A stretch of 64,000 nucleotides of DNA from Homarus americanus. Lineage: Eukaryota; Arthropoda; Malacostraca; Decapoda; Nephropidae. Positions 11,601 through 24,800 of this stretch are shown one piece after another. Position 1 is the first letter of the stretch. Each line of letters starts with the position of its first letter. The position numbers and the translations under genes were made by a program. Location: contig NW_024724368.1 of NCBI RefSeq assembly GCF_018991925.1, positions 5,730,545-5,794,544 on the forward strand, read 5' to 3'. The notes under the pieces are model-generated. The model had not been told where the DNA came from. It was given only the letters and a program-made list of their open reading frames with translations, and ran no database searches.

Positions 11601-11984
11601 AGTGGTTCAAAGTTATGACCTGCAGGGTGGTCACAACTCTCAAGCCGTTTGAAACTAGAGGCGGCAGCAAACTGGGCACTTTCCTCCAAATATGTTTGGC
11701 AAACAGTCCGGCCAGCAAAATATAGAGACTTTTGCATCACACTGGGATGTTTTGTAAGCACATCTGCCCAATGCAACGAAAACAACAACAAAGCGTCTAG
11801 ATGAGGTTTGCCATGGATCCCATCACCACAGATGAGGCCTTGCAGGATTGTGCTATAGTTGTTCAATTGCTAAAGCAAGTAAGACGTCTGCAAAAGCTAA
11901 AGAAAAGACAAATACCTGAAGGTGCAATGTGAATTTTTTTTTTAAGTGGTGGCAGCTGGCAGTTCAACTTATTTTTACTTTTAT

Positions 11985-13830
11985 TCTCTTCACCACTGAT
12001 CGGCTCGTTAGCCACTTGGGCGATTGGTCACGTCTCTGTTACTTTTCCTTTTCTTTTATCCTCTTCACCAAATGATTGGCTCATGAGCCGTTTGGGCGAT
12101 CGGTCATGTCTCTGTTACGCATTGTTGACAAGTACCCGTGCATGCACCGGCTCCTGAATGTACCTGTACCTGCTCCAGTGTTGGTCAAGTCTTATCTTGA
12201 AAGAGTTCACACTCGGTGCCATCACAACACTTTCTGGTAGATTGTTCCAAGAGTTCACAGCTCTCACTCCGAAAAAGTTTGCCCTCACAGTTTTCTGGAC
12301 CTGCTGCTTCTTCAATCTTGAGCTGTGACCCCTTGTGGGGCGAGCGTCCGCCAGCTCCAAGTAAGGACACGCGACTGAGTAGTGCCCCTTGAGATGCTTA
12401 TACACCTCAATTAGGTCACCCCTTGCCCGTCTGTAGTATAAGCAAGGCAAGTTCAGGCGCTCCAATCTCTCTGGGTAGCTGAGGTGCCGAAGTGCAGGCA
12501 CCAGTCTGGTGGCCCTCCTTTGAACATTTTCAACCAACTGACAGTCCCTAGCATATCTCGGGGACCAGATGGGTGATAGTACTCCAGATGGGGAAGCACT
12601 TCACTCTTGAAGATCGTTATGAGGGTTATAAGACCCAATAATTTATATGTCTGATTTACCTTCTTCTCGTAATGGCCCGAGAACTTCAGCTCATTGTCAA
12701 CATACACACCTAGGCCCTTCTCACATTCAGTCTCAAATAGTGCAGTTTCTTCATCCCGTTGGGACATATGCTACGCCTCCTTACCATTGGTATGCACCAG
12801 GTGCATCCTCTTATACTTCGTGACATTAAATTTCAGCAGCCATTTCTTCGACAATTCTTGAAGCCCATAGAGGTCCTTCTACAGCTTTTCACAGTCCGCT
12901 TGGTTCTTGATTTCCAGAAATAACTTGGCGTCATGAGCAAACATTTGTATGGAGGAGTGTACAAAATCAGGCATGTCATTTATGAAACAAGCAAACAACA
13001 GCGAGCCCAATAGACTGCCCTGTGGTATCCCGCTTGTGACAGGTACGGATGAGGATTTCGTGCCATTAATCACCACACACTGCTTGCGGTCATGTAGAAA
13101 GTCTTCTATCCACGCTAGGACATTTCCCCGAATTCCGTACCCTTCCAGTTTGATTTTCAGCCTTTCGTGGGGTACACTGTCGAAGGCTTTGGCAAAATCT
13201 AGGCGATCCTTTACAAGGTTGTTTCATAGTAGATGTTCCATTGCGGCATCTCATCCGTCTATAGTTATATGTGGAGTGACGATTGCCCTTCTTGAAAATA
13301 GGGCTCACATGAGCCACTTTCCATTCACTGGGGACCTTTTGTTCATCAAGGCATTTACAAAACAGGATCTTCAGAGGCTCTGCAAGCTCGTTGCTCAACT
13401 CTCTTAGCACTCTAGGATGCACCATGTTAGGGCCGGGACACTTATGGACCTTTAGCTTTGACAGTTTATTTCTAATACCCTCTTCTGTGAACACAATGTG
13501 GGTCAGTGCTGTGTCGAACAGTCTGTCCTCAAACGCCTGGCTGGCTCTAAGGTCTTGCCTAGCATAGATAACCACATCCCTCTTGCAAGTTTCTTGAGAA
13601 AGGTTCGAAAATGAGTCATATCCAGCAATACTGAACTCGTTCCTCTGGGTCGATTCTCCTGTTCTTGTACAACAGTTCTACAACTCCTACAATGTCTGGT
13701 TGGTGGACCTTCCGTAGTATTTCAAACTCCTCTCTCTTATCAAGGAACGTGTCAGCAGTGCTGGATTTAGACCTGTGGAGGCCATGGGCAGCCTCTTTGT
13801 GGAGGCCCCCCTCATTATAACTACCCAAGA
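11985..13830 (-). mobile_element. CR1-like LINE, internally deleted ORF2
   Basis: On the minus strand this reads: the start of an APE endonuclease (KREEFEILRKVHQPDIVGVVE, about 13690-13760), a deletion, then RT (LSKLKVHKCPGPN, PRVLRELSNELAEPL, VPSEWKVAHVSPIFKKG at 13290-13500), a deletion plus frameshift, VTSGIPQGSLLGSLL, MFAHDAKLFLEIK at about 12920-12960, and the C-terminal block ending SFKIRLDQHWSRYR. The catalytic motif is damaged (F-A-H-D, not YADD). The 3' tail module is present twice (11990-12045 and 12068-12117), as in the 1663-2300 copy. Confidence 0.8.
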
Positions 13831-14039
13831 GGGTGGGGTGGCTAGTGAAGGGAGCCTAAACATCTGGGAGTTCCGGGGGGCGCTGTAAGCCCCCCGGGAA
13901 AATTTTGAAATTTGAACACTTCTTTGGAGAATTTTGAAGCCATATGCAGTTATATTGAGGAAATTAGAACATTGAGAAATTTTTAATTAACTGTATATTT
14001 ATTGATAGTGTACAAATTGTAATATGTGGAAGTCCCTGG

Positions 14040-14200
14040 GCAGCTGCCCACTTTGCCCGCTCCTGAATCCGGCCCTGCCTGTGTCGGCACACTTGCTTCC
14101 ACTATCCTCCCCCTGAATATAACCCATGTACACCCGTCCCCGTTCCTCCTCGACTCTGTTGTCTGTAGCTCACATATTAAGCGAGATATTGCCAATTACA
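14040..14200 (-). mobile_element. LINE ORF1 fragment
   Basis: The minus strand codes SRRNGDGCTWVIFRGRIVEAS, the same ORF1 terminus as at 330-420. It may be the 5' part of the deleted LINE just to the left, separated by about 200 bp of unrelated sequence. Confidence 0.55.
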
Positions 14201-14329
14201 TTTGGGCGAAGTGGCCATTTTGAAAAATGGCCGCCACCGCTGTCCACACCTCAATTCAGTTGGGGACTTGGAGTACAATCTTCAAATTCACCCTTGTGGG
14301 TCAGTCCCATACTTGTATAAAAAGTGCAT

Positions 14330-14420
14330 GATTTTGTCCTGATCCTCTGGAGTGCACTACCCTAATCGTGATGGAATTACATTGGCTTTCCATTAAAGCT
14401 AGACTAGTGTTCAAACTATA
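14330..14420 (+). mobile_element. Fragment of the second LINE family (as at 20380)
   Basis: Codes VMELHWLSIKARLVFKL, matching the VLIELHWLPIKARIEFKL segment at about 20510-20560. Confidence 0.5.
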
Positions 14421-14434
14421 ATGTCTGCCTTTAA

Positions 14435-14470
14435 TTTATTATTATTATTATTATTATTATTTATTTATTT
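14435..14470. repeat. (TTA)n microsatellite
   Basis: A run of ATT/TTA triplets directly follows the LINE fragment and could be its 3' tail. Confidence 0.8.
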
Positions 14471-16785
14471 GTTCCTACAATTGAAACATCATTGCATGCG
14501 TTTTTCAAATTTCATTGGGGGAAAATTTGAATGAGTCTTCGAGAACCCGGAGAGGGAGCTGTACCGAGGAGACACCTAGCGGGTGACATGGCAACTATAG
14601 ATGTAAACAAAGGCTACACCCGCGCAGGTTTTGAACGCAACCTAACATGACCCATCAACTACTGACCCCAGCTGACCCTTCACACGAGTACCTGGTTAGT
14701 ACTTTGATTGGGACAAGTTATTACCCATTGAAGGTATTACAGTGTGTGAAAGAAATGTTTGTTCAGGTAAAATATGGATTTGTGGATTTGACCTCTTTGA
14801 AGGATTAACGATTTGAAGAGGAAACGGGTGTGGCGTTTTATGGTGCATGTATTTGTGTTCGATTATTGTTCATCTCCCTTTTAAAACAGGTGAAACTGAC
14901 TGTATATTTTTTTTAAGAAGAGATAAATATAAACACGTTTGGCATTCTTGACACGTATTTTAGAACTTCAGTTTTATTCTAATGATACTTCAAGGACAAC
15001 CTTATTTCCGGAAAAAGGTTTAGTATAATACTATATATTATCCCAATCTTCCCAACTAGTATGACATTTTCCTTGTGTAGTTTGGTGTTTTTAATCGATT
15101 TAACATTTGTTTCTTGTGGAAATGTGCTGTTCCTAACTTAACCTAACCTAACCTGGTCATTTTTCGTTAACCACCTATCACCTTTCTTCATATGAAAATA
15201 TATTTTTTCGTTAGTTTTCTTGCTGCTTTACATGATTCTGACATTTATCTTTGGGGCAAATCACTTTTTTTTATATAGTTATCCCCCCCCCCCCCTATCC
15301 CTGCCACCCCAACAACATAGTGGGCCATGGTGGGAATGTGGGGTTTTGAGTGGGGGGGGCTGGAGGTTGAAAACGATTGCTTTTCACCAAAAATAAATGT
15401 CAGAATTATCTAAAACTCCAAGAAAACTAGCAAAAAAATAACATTTTCATGGGAAGAAAGGTTAAAACTAAACTAGGTCTACGTACTAACCTGGTGGTGG
15501 ACTACTCATACCCAGGCAAATCGTACCCACATAAGAACATGTCAACTCATACCCAATTACGAGATTTTAATACTGTATATGAATACCGGTAGCAATGTGT
15601 TTTTAAAAAAGTGTTTATTTGACCTTAACTTTAACAAATTAAGAGTAAATACGTCTGCTCTCTCTCTCTCTCTCTCTAAATAGGAAGAGTGTGAATATCG
15701 GGTGACACATAATCAAGTAGTTACGTTACTCATACTGGTCTTGTTCCGTGTGGTCGGGAATTTTTAAACAAATCTATCCAGAGAATGATTAACATACAAT
15801 AACATAACTAATTGTATATGCGTTGGCCAATATCCTCACTCTTCGTTCTTTTATATCCTTATTACTACTATATTTTATTCTTGACGTTGACATGTCAGAA
15901 GAAAAAATTCCTGACGATGTCACGATGTCAGCCACTCCATAGAACAAACTCGTTATACCAGAAGAAGTACCAGAGAGGAGTCCCGAATTATATGCTGTAT
16001 GCTAACTGATTTGTTTACAAAAGCTGGACCTGGAAAATCAGTCTGTTTTTATGCATGTCTATATTTTGTTGACTTATGACCATTTTAAACGTTTACATCG
16101 CCCAGTTTATAAATTGAAACTGCCATATCTATCCGCCTGAAATATGTAAATTGCAATAAAGTTATTCTAAATCACATAGTGTGAAATAGGTACTTGTAGT
16201 GCAATGTATGTGTGACGGAATACTTAATTAATGAGATGCAACCATTTTAAAGCCTGCATTACATTTCCCTATTTCACTGCACTTTCCTCCAAGATTTACA
16301 TAATCTTTTTTTTGTAATCATAGATAAAGCCGAATTGCATGGTACATATACTAATAGGTATGAATTATCTCTTGAATTGGGTGTAAGTTATCTAGTGTAC
16401 GACTTATTTCGTGAGTTGGGTACGAGTTGTCTTGGGTACGAAATGACCCTAACCCGTACTAACCTAACCTTACCTGACCTAACCTAACAGGCACATCCTA
16501 ACCTAACCTAACGGCCCCCAGTGATGCTGTGTTCCTTAGCCATGGGGATGAAGTCACTGCCAGTGTGTTTTCAAAATAAAAATGACGGCTGCGCAGTATT
16601 ATGAAATTTCCATCCACCCACGCATCAAGGCATGCTAACACACAAACGAATGAAAGGGAGCGACGTTGCGTATCACCATAACATCAAATTGGGACTTAGA
16701 AAATTGTTTTATTATTGCAACAAATAAATCGCGAATATCGCGTTTATTTTTGGAATGCCCCACTAAATTCAAGTACGTACAGTAT
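14471..16785. other. No gene seen; low-complexity runs
   Basis: Contains a poly-C run near 15284, CCTAACCTAACCT at about 15145 and a (CT)n run at 15658-15677. I found no convincing exon. Confidence 0.5.
16446..16515 (+). repeat. Interstitial CCTAA (TTAGG) telomere-like repeats
   Basis: Two clusters of CCTAACCTAA variants (ACCTAACCTTACCTGACCTAACC, then CCTAACCTAACCTAACGG). CCTAA is the complement of the ancestral arthropod telomere unit TTAGG. Short copies also occur near 8926 and 15145. Confidence 0.55.
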
Positions 16786-16990
16786 ATTCTGGATTTATGC
16801 GGTTTTGTTTACGCGTTTGGTCATTTGCGCGGTGCCTTGCCAGAATGAAATGTTTTAATTATGCGGCAAATTTCATCATTTACGCGGCGAGCGGCTGGAG
16901 AGGTCCAGACACGCCGCGCCATTTTTTACTCACGCGGTCCATTCTTGACCATTGGCGGGAAGCGGCGTGGCGAGGGGTGCTATAACTAAT
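16786..16990 (+). mobile_element. pogo-type MITE terminus rich in TTTACGCG
   Basis: Begins after TACAGTA and carries GTTTACGCG, CATTTGCGCGG and CATTTACGCGGC at intervals. The reverse complement of 643-815 has the same order of words. A 62-codon ORF over it is a by-product. Confidence 0.45.
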
Positions 16991-17100
16991 GGAAAATGGT
17001 GCCATAATAGCGTAAGAGATTAAGCGCCCTCTTGATGGAGAACAATAAGAATAGGTTCATGTTTATAAGTTAGGCATTTATAACTCGGGAAAAGACTGTA

Positions 17101-17122
17101 TACTGTACTGTACTGTACTGTA
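17101..17122. repeat. (TACTG)4 array
   Basis: Four TACTG units follow CTGTA and are followed by TACCATACAGTACC. The unit equals one TA plus the CTG end of the local transposons; see the footprint finding. Confidence 0.9.
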
Positions 17123-17619
17123 CCATACAGTACCGGGAAATGTTAAAAATGAAAAATAATTGCAAGAATAATGTTTGACATATTGTAAATTCCTGTCATT
17201 TTGTGGGATTTTCACAAGGTAAGAAAGCATTTACCTTTTGTAAAAATAAATTCCTAATGTTCCTGTTTAGCATGCAATAACATCATCCAGTATTATGAAA
17301 AAGAATAAGTGGTTTACAATATGTCTGACTTGAGCTCAAATGTACCTCTGAGAACTGGCATACAGTAGTTCACTAATTTATTTAAATCACCAGACCTCTA
17401 TAGTCATGTGAAGGAAAATAACGAATTATTTTGATCATGTGAAGATTATGCATCCAGCATATTTTACCTGATGACTAAACAACCTAACCAAGATTACGAA
17501 GGGTTGGTATTCATGTTTAATCATCAGGTGAAATAATTCAGGGTGCTTAATCTTCAAGTGATCCAATTATTCGTACTGTACAGTGTATTTGTATGATTCC
17601 ATCTATGCCAGATTGCCGG

Positions 17620-17735
17620 CATAAATAGACTTTTAACCCCTTCTGTATGTGTTCCACTCTTTGCTGAATAAAATCATTTGATGGTAGCCAAATAAAATAT
17701 TAAAAGTGGCATCCCCATAGTAAATGGGTTAAAAC
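17620..17735. repeat. Interspersed repeat, copy 1
   Basis: Shares GCTGAATAAAA, a TAGCCAAATAAAATATTAAA core and an ATGGGTTAA end with 33560-33668. Family unknown. Confidence 0.6.
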
Positions 17736-18758
17736 AATTGTGAATAGCTTAAACAATTATGAATAACTTCCTTTATGGTAATTTTCTTAGGAAATTAGCA
17801 GGTTGAGAGAGTTCCTCTGGAATTTTTCCCCTGACCTTTAATAATGTACTGTTTGAATAAGGGGAATAATACCTGACAACTTTGTAATAAACGATGGACT
17901 ATATCCAGGTACTGTGCTGTAACAAAAAACTGTACAACTTGGAAGATTATATTTATTTTTAAAAAATCCACTTAACTTTGCTAAATAGGTGAACATTTAA
18001 AAAATTTAGAAGATATAGTAGATTAGTTAAAATATTTCAGAGTGAAAGTACAGTAATACTGTACTGTATAGTGAGATACAATGCAATATTGGGTACATAC
18101 AGTGGTGTACTTTGTGCTTGTGTACAGTAATTATAATTTTTTTCTTGAAGTACCATACATCATGCAAATACAGTATTGTACTGTAGTAGCTATTTAAGAT
18201 TACATTTAAAAAAAAAGTGTGTCCAGTACCCAGTAACTGTTTTTGGGAGCTACATTCAATAGGGCCACCAACACCTGCACTCAGCCTACGAAGGAATCTG
18301 CAGATTTTTTTACTAATCCACAACTCATTTATTGCCAAGAAATCTCTACCACATGATTTTTTAATTCTTGTAAATTTCTTGAGATGTAATCTCTTTTTGG
18401 TTCTGACACCTTTATTATCATATGATAGTGTTTCAAGCGATGGTGAACAATATATCTGCCATTGTCATCATTTTGTTTTTAAAAGTTAGCTAAAATTTCT
18501 CCCCTTTCACTTCTATTCTTCAACTCATATGGACCTACTTGTGGTGGTGCTTTCCCTCTGCTTACTATGACAATTTATGTTACAGGTACAATTTTAAATT
18601 TTGTGTTTACAGTGCTTCTCATACCACCTAGTATTTCAGTCATTTAATACCCAGAAAAAGAGTGCACTGTACATGTATTTGTCATATGATATATACTGTA
18701 TGGCTGTATGATAAAAATATTTGACAGATTTCGTAGTGGCAAGAAAACTTGACTGACC

Positions 18759-18803
18759 ATGGGCGACCGAAGTCTACCTCCGCAGGTGGATGGACATCCA
18801 CAG
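18759..18803 (+). CDS. C2CD3: C2CD3 exon 1 with start codon
   Basis: ATG in GACCATGG, a strong Kozak context, with an in-frame TGA only three codons upstream (18750-18752). Codes MGDRSLPPQVDGHPQ and ends in phase 0 at a GTGTGT donor. LPPxV(D/E)G is the conserved opening of C2CD3. A shorter exon ending at CCGCAG (18784) is possible but would drop VDG. Confidence 0.75.
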
Positions 18804-21800
18804 GTGTGTACAGTACTCTTTGCAAATTTTACACACAAAATTCTTAAAAGTATTTGTGCTGGACTTAGTACAGTTCTGTGTAACACTCATAACATGCTCT
18901 TTATTTTCACATGAGTTAATAATATTTTGTTAAGATTGATATTGGTGATAACAGTACTGGTAATACAGTAGTACAGTACTTGTAATAATCAACTTTATTT
19001 CCAGAACTTGATCCCGAAGGCAAAAAGATTTTTTATAGTAATGTACAGTATTGTAAATGACCATGATGAATTTAACACACATCAGGGTAGTTGAAAATTA
19101 TAGATGAATCATTTCATATTTAATTGTAACCTTATTCATTTGTCAAGTGTCAGTATGAATAATAAGATTTGGATAGCTAGGAGAAAATTGAATGACGGCA
19201 AAACCGAGAATATTGACATCCAAAGAAATAGGAGGGGAGACGGCATAAATAATTTTGGCTCTTTCAGGGATGTGATTTCTCCATTTTTTCTGGTTTTCCG
19301 TTTTTTTTCCATCGTTTTAGGCAACAATAAATAACAATACGTAATTGACCCTCAAGGGTTGATGGGTCTGTCTTGCGAGGACGATGAGCCAGTATACTGA
19401 GTATAGTGGCCACACTGTACATCTTCATGCATTACATCATATACTCTAGGTCTCTTTGGCTAAGTACAGTATTGCTTGTTTTGCTTTCCATTCTTCGATT
19501 CTTTAGTATTTCATTGACCAAAGATCAATGACGTCATACAGCGCCACTGTTAGAAGCTTTATAATATGCCTCTCCAACCTATCCACTTGATGCGGGGGAA
19601 GGGCTAAGGATTTTTCACTATAACTAAGTTTCAATAATCATTTTACACTTTCTGATGATCATAATTTATTCTATAATCCATGCAATATTTCATAGTTGTA
19701 TAGACAACTCAGTAGGGCATGTGTGTGTCCCCCAGGAAGTCAGGGCTGTAGGCTATGTGTGTGTGTGTGTCCCTTAGGAGGTCAGAGCTGTAGGGCATGT
19801 GTGTGTCCACCAGGAGGTCAGGGCTGTAGGGCATGTGTGTGTCCCCCAGGAGGTCAGGGCTGTAGGGCATGTGTGTGTCCCCCAGGAGGTCAGGGCTGTA
19901 GGGCATGTGTGTGTCCCCCAGGAGGTCAGGGCTGTAGGGCATGTGTGTGTCCCCCAGGAAGTCAGGGCTGTAAGGCATGTGTGTGTGTCCCCCAGGAGGT
20001 CAGGGCTGTAGGGCATGTGTGTGTCCCGCAAAATGAGTAACAATGTGAGAAATTAAGTTAAATACGGTGAAAACTTCCCAGGTAGGTGTTTCCCCAAACC
20101 CCCTAGCTCAAATTTGCTTTATTTATTTATTATTATTATTTTATTTTTTTCAAGACTCAATTACATCCCTGCTCTTTAAACTTCGGGGAAGTACAGCTCA
20201 GTCTGGTCTATTCTGTTTGTAATTTTGGAGTGTATAGTACTTAGACTTAAAATTTAATGGTTAAGAACATATAAATTCTAGTTAAGAGTTGCAACTTTTA
20301 TATTCAAAAGCTTTAGCTGTGCAAGTTAAACAGTTTTTGGATAGACATTGTCTTGTGACACTTACATTCACTAATTTTGTCTTGGGTTCACTATTGTAAC
20401 TTAATGGGTTTGCCTTCCTAATTATCTACTGAAGAAAGTTCAAACAGTGTTGAACATGGTTGCCAGGCTTATTTTTGCTCTTCCATCAAGGACTCCGACT
20501 ACCCAAGTCTTGATCGAATTACATTGGCTTCCAATTAAAGCGAGGATAGAGTTCAAACTGTCTAATGACTTTTATTTGGTGAGCCTAAGTATCTGGCCAA
20601 CCTACTAATTCCTCTGACTACACATTCTGAAATGATTTTGCATAGTAGTGATGATCCTTCACGCCTTGAGGAGCCTAGAGCAGTACGGGAATGTTCTTTT
20701 GCTGCCCGATCCTTTTCCTGTGCAGCACCCAGATTGTACAATTGGTTGCCTGCATCCATGAAGCAGCTGACTTCTGTGAAGGCCTTTAAAAAACAACTTA
20801 AGGCCTTACTTTTTTATAGCTTTTGATTCTGAAGAATTACAGGGTTTAGGAAATATTAAAGCTTTAGGGTATTTGAATGATAGAAGTTGAACTTTCACTT
20901 TTTGTGATGTTTTATTGAAGTACAGTATTTCTTTTTATTGTCAAGTCTTTGACTCTTTAGTGTTTCGAGCGTTAGTTAATTTTTTAGAAGAACTGGTACT
21001 TTTGAGATACAAAAGCATTTTTTATTATTATTGTTATTATTATTATTATAATTATTGTTGTTGTTGTTATTATATTTTCAATATACTGTAACTAAAAAAA
21101 ATTCCTTCACAGGGCCGTCTTGATCTCATTTTTGGGCGTCCTGTTTTGTTCCCACCTGCCAAAGCTACACAGTCATTCATCTTCACATTCCGTTGGTGGG
21201 GCGATATACGACCTTGTCTTCTAAGGTAATAAACTCATTACTATAGTTCACAGGAAATATGAAAACAGGTACAGTACTTGAAAGTATGAAGGAATTATAT
21301 ATTATTACACGATTATCAATTCTTATAGGAGAGCAGAAAGATCATTGCATTTTACTCTAAATTCAGTAGTTCTTCTGAGAAATGGAGAAATTTCAATTTG
21401 GGAAATTAGGGTGTCAGTGGAAAATGAATGAATAATTGATGTGTACCATACATCAGCTGTGTCTGAAATGCATTACAGGTATTTAGATATTTTTGGCCTT
21501 GATACAAATGGGTGCATACTCAAGGGAAAGGTGTCTTCCAAGTGTACTCAAAATGACGTAGGCAAGAGATATACCATATGCACATAGAGTGGTGTAATTG
21601 CTTTTTTGTATTGATTATCCCCACAATGGCAGAACCTGAAGGAATTTAGGCACCAGAGCTCTAGTATGGTATTATTACATTTCAGAATTAGTAGAACAAT
21701 ATGATTTATGTATACAGGTATGTTAATGTTTAGTTATGAATATTATTTATATGGTTATGGAAGTGAACATTGGAAGAAGTTATGATTGTACTGGGTTTTA

Positions 21801-24800
21801 TTATTTTTTTTTAGAATTATAAAAAACAAAAGACAATAGAAGAATACAGGAATAAGAGAGGAAAACATTAACTGTAGTAAGGTAGACAATCATACACTTA
21901 CTCAACCTCCCTGTTCACAACATTCACTCTATCAGGGAGCTTCCCTCAGAGGGGATGATTATAATGGAAGATTTTTTTGCCTCTAATCCCCATATCCTTT
22001 GCCATTATATACTTAATGTACTGTTCCACTTTTCCTTCTCTTAATGTGAGTGGGGTCCTTCTACCTAGTGTGCTACCTACATTTCCTCAATCCACCCACT
22101 GTGTTTTCTCTCCTCTATCCTTTTCATGAAGCCTTTTAACCAATTTCATTACAGTTTACACCTTATTTCTTTTCTGACTTTTCAAATACCCCTTACACTT
22201 TTTTTTTATCTCTTTCATTCTGGTAACCCCAGATACAGTCCTCAGGTACTGTAATTTGCCTTTGTGGATTTAATTTTAAAATATTCCATTTCAAGTCTAT
22301 GTTTCTCTGCTGAAAGTTAAGGTAGGAAGCATTAGGCTATCCCTGATTTCCTTTACCTTCAGGCTAACATTCCTTCGTTTGGTGATGTTTTGCAGTTCTC
22401 AGGTTACCTTCCTTCCATGTATTGGTCTCTCCGTAAAGTTACTCTCTATTTTACTAGTCTTACATATTTATTTCAAAGCACTTGAAATCCTTTGACTTTA
22501 CCAGTATCTCATTCGTCATCATAATTTTAACAAATAATTTTCTTTAGTGTCTGTTCTCTCTGGTTTACCAGAATCCACTAAGTAAAACTCCTTCCTCCTG
22601 AAAACCTTTACTGTACTCCACCTAATATACAGTATACTGTACTTTCAATTTCTTTCTATCACACATTCTGTCAAAGTCTTGCACCAATTTGTTCATTTCA
22701 TGTTTATCGAACACAAAAATCGCTGCATCTCTTGTGTAGACATGTTACTAGTGACTACTTCATATCTCCCAACTCTGGTTTTGTTCCTGTTCTAATCATC
22801 TTACCTTCATTTCCCTTATCACTCTATGGGGACATCTCACATCCTGCTTTAATCCAATTTTCATGTCAGAACTCATTTAGTACTCTATTTTTGCTCTCAC
22901 ACACGCTTCACTGCTCTTGAAGAATACTTTCACTGCATCAGGTAGTATTCCTCCAACTCCATTACAGTGATCTTCTTCACCTCGCACAGTGCCTTTTGAT
23001 CTACATTGGCATTTACTTTTTCCAGGCTCTTAAATGCTTTATACAGTTCCAGATTTTACAAATGCATTTTTATGCAAGCAATCTTATTAAGAATATTGTG
23101 TACTGTATATACCCATACCTCTTCTAAATCTTCCATGACTTTCACCTATCTTACATTTTCATATTTTTTCCTCTAAATTAACAAATATTGTACAGTAGAC
23201 CCTTGCCATTCGCGAGGGATAGGTTCCAAGAAATGGCTCGAATTGGCAAAACCGTGAATAGCCACTTAGTGCACTAATATACAGGTACTGTATACCTATA
23301 TTGTACTGTGTATGAGAATCTTAAGTCACAATGCTGTACTTACATTCGTATGTGAAAGTCTGGAGCTTGATGAAGTGGTGCACTGTACATAAGGAGACAT
23401 CTGGTTACTGAAGCAGAGATGGATCATCAGGATCACTGGTGGAAGAGGGTGAATCAGTGGTGGTTGGTGGAGAGGCAGGTGGTGAAGTGACGCGCGACCG
23501 GGAGGTAGAGCGTGGTGAGGTGGCGGGTGGCTGGGAGGAGGAGGGTGGAGCGGCAGCAGTAGTAGCTGGTTCTTTCTTGAAAAACATGGTGTTTGGTAGT
23601 TGTTTCCTCTTGGAAGGGTCATGGTCAACAATGAAACCATTCACCATCTTTACCTGACGAAGTAGTTCACCAAAATTTTCCAAGTTCCAACCTTTTTGTA
23701 ATTCCATAATGTCCTCCTCTTCCTCAGCACTTGTTACCAACTCTTCCAAATTTTCTTCTGTAAGTTACTCTCCATGCCCATCAATCAGCTTTTCCACATC
23801 TTCAGCAGCCATGTCCACAAACCCCTCACCACCCAACTGCCATGCAACACTCACAATTTCATTCACATACTTTACTATGGACGGAAATCCCTGAAAGTTA
23901 TTCACACACTCAGGCCATAAGGTGTGCCAACAGGCATTCACTGTCTCTGGTTTGAGTTCATTGAATGCTTCACTGATGTTGGTAAAGCAGTCCGCAATAC
24001 TGTACTCCTTCCAACACTTGCTAACATCAAGGTCAGGGTCTTCGTCCATGGCACTGGATAAGAGCAGTGGTGTTAGAGGGTAGGAACACCACCTTTACAC
24101 CTGGATGGCTATACTGTAAACTTTCTGGGCGACCTGGTGCATTGTCAATCAATAATAACACCTTTAATTCCATCTACAGGTATAGTACTTGGAAGCAAGG
24201 TATTTTTCCACTTCCACGGCGAAGTATTTATGGAACCAGTCCAGGATTGCTTGCACAGTTACCCATGCCTTTTTGTTGGACTGCCAAAACACTGGCAAAA
24301 GGTTCTTGTTTTTTCCCTTTAAAGCCCTGGGGTTTGCTGAGCGGTAAAGCGAGCCAGGTTTGTTCATGTGGCCAACCGCTTTGCCACAGATGAGCGTCAC
24401 TCTGTCCTTGGCTGCCTTGAACCCAGAGGCATGCCTCTCCTGTCTGTTTATGTATGTTCTACCAGGCATTTTTTCCAATATAGACCAGTTTCATCAGCAT
24501 TAAACACTTGTTCTGGTTCATAGCCTTTCTCTTCTATTGTTTTCTTTATCTTGGCGGGAAATGCACCTGCGGCTGTGTGGTCAGCTGATGCGGCCTCCCC
24601 AGTCAGCTTCACATTATAGAGCGAGAATCTTTTCTTAAAATTCTCGAATCAACCTGGCACTAAAACTTGGTTCAGTCACTGCACTAGCACCTTTCACCAC
24701 CTGTTGACTCGTAAAAATGAGCATAAAGACTTTTCGCCTTTTCACGAATCACGTTACTATCGTTGGGAACATTTTTGCGGTGCTGGTCCTCAATCCAAAT

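Noticed and set aside
11504..11866. Minus-strand frame of 120 codons as a host gene
   Set aside because: Its end merges into the decayed CR1 reverse transcriptase (EPLLSIQCLVCRCMDKQMVP resembles the EPL...VPS block); the rest has no recognisable feature or splice context.
12949..13407. Plus-strand frame of 152 codons
   Set aside because: It is the complement of LINE reverse transcriptase read on the minus strand.
16797..16985. Frame rich in Arg/Trp as a small gene or a CpG-island promoter for C2CD3
   Set aside because: The GC words match the repeat at 643-815 in order, so it is transposon sequence nearly 2 kb from the start codon.
19696..20043. Cys/Pro-rich repetitive open frames on both strands
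   Set aside because: They are produced by a 36-bp minisatellite (divisible by three), open in several frames at once, with no splice or coding context.
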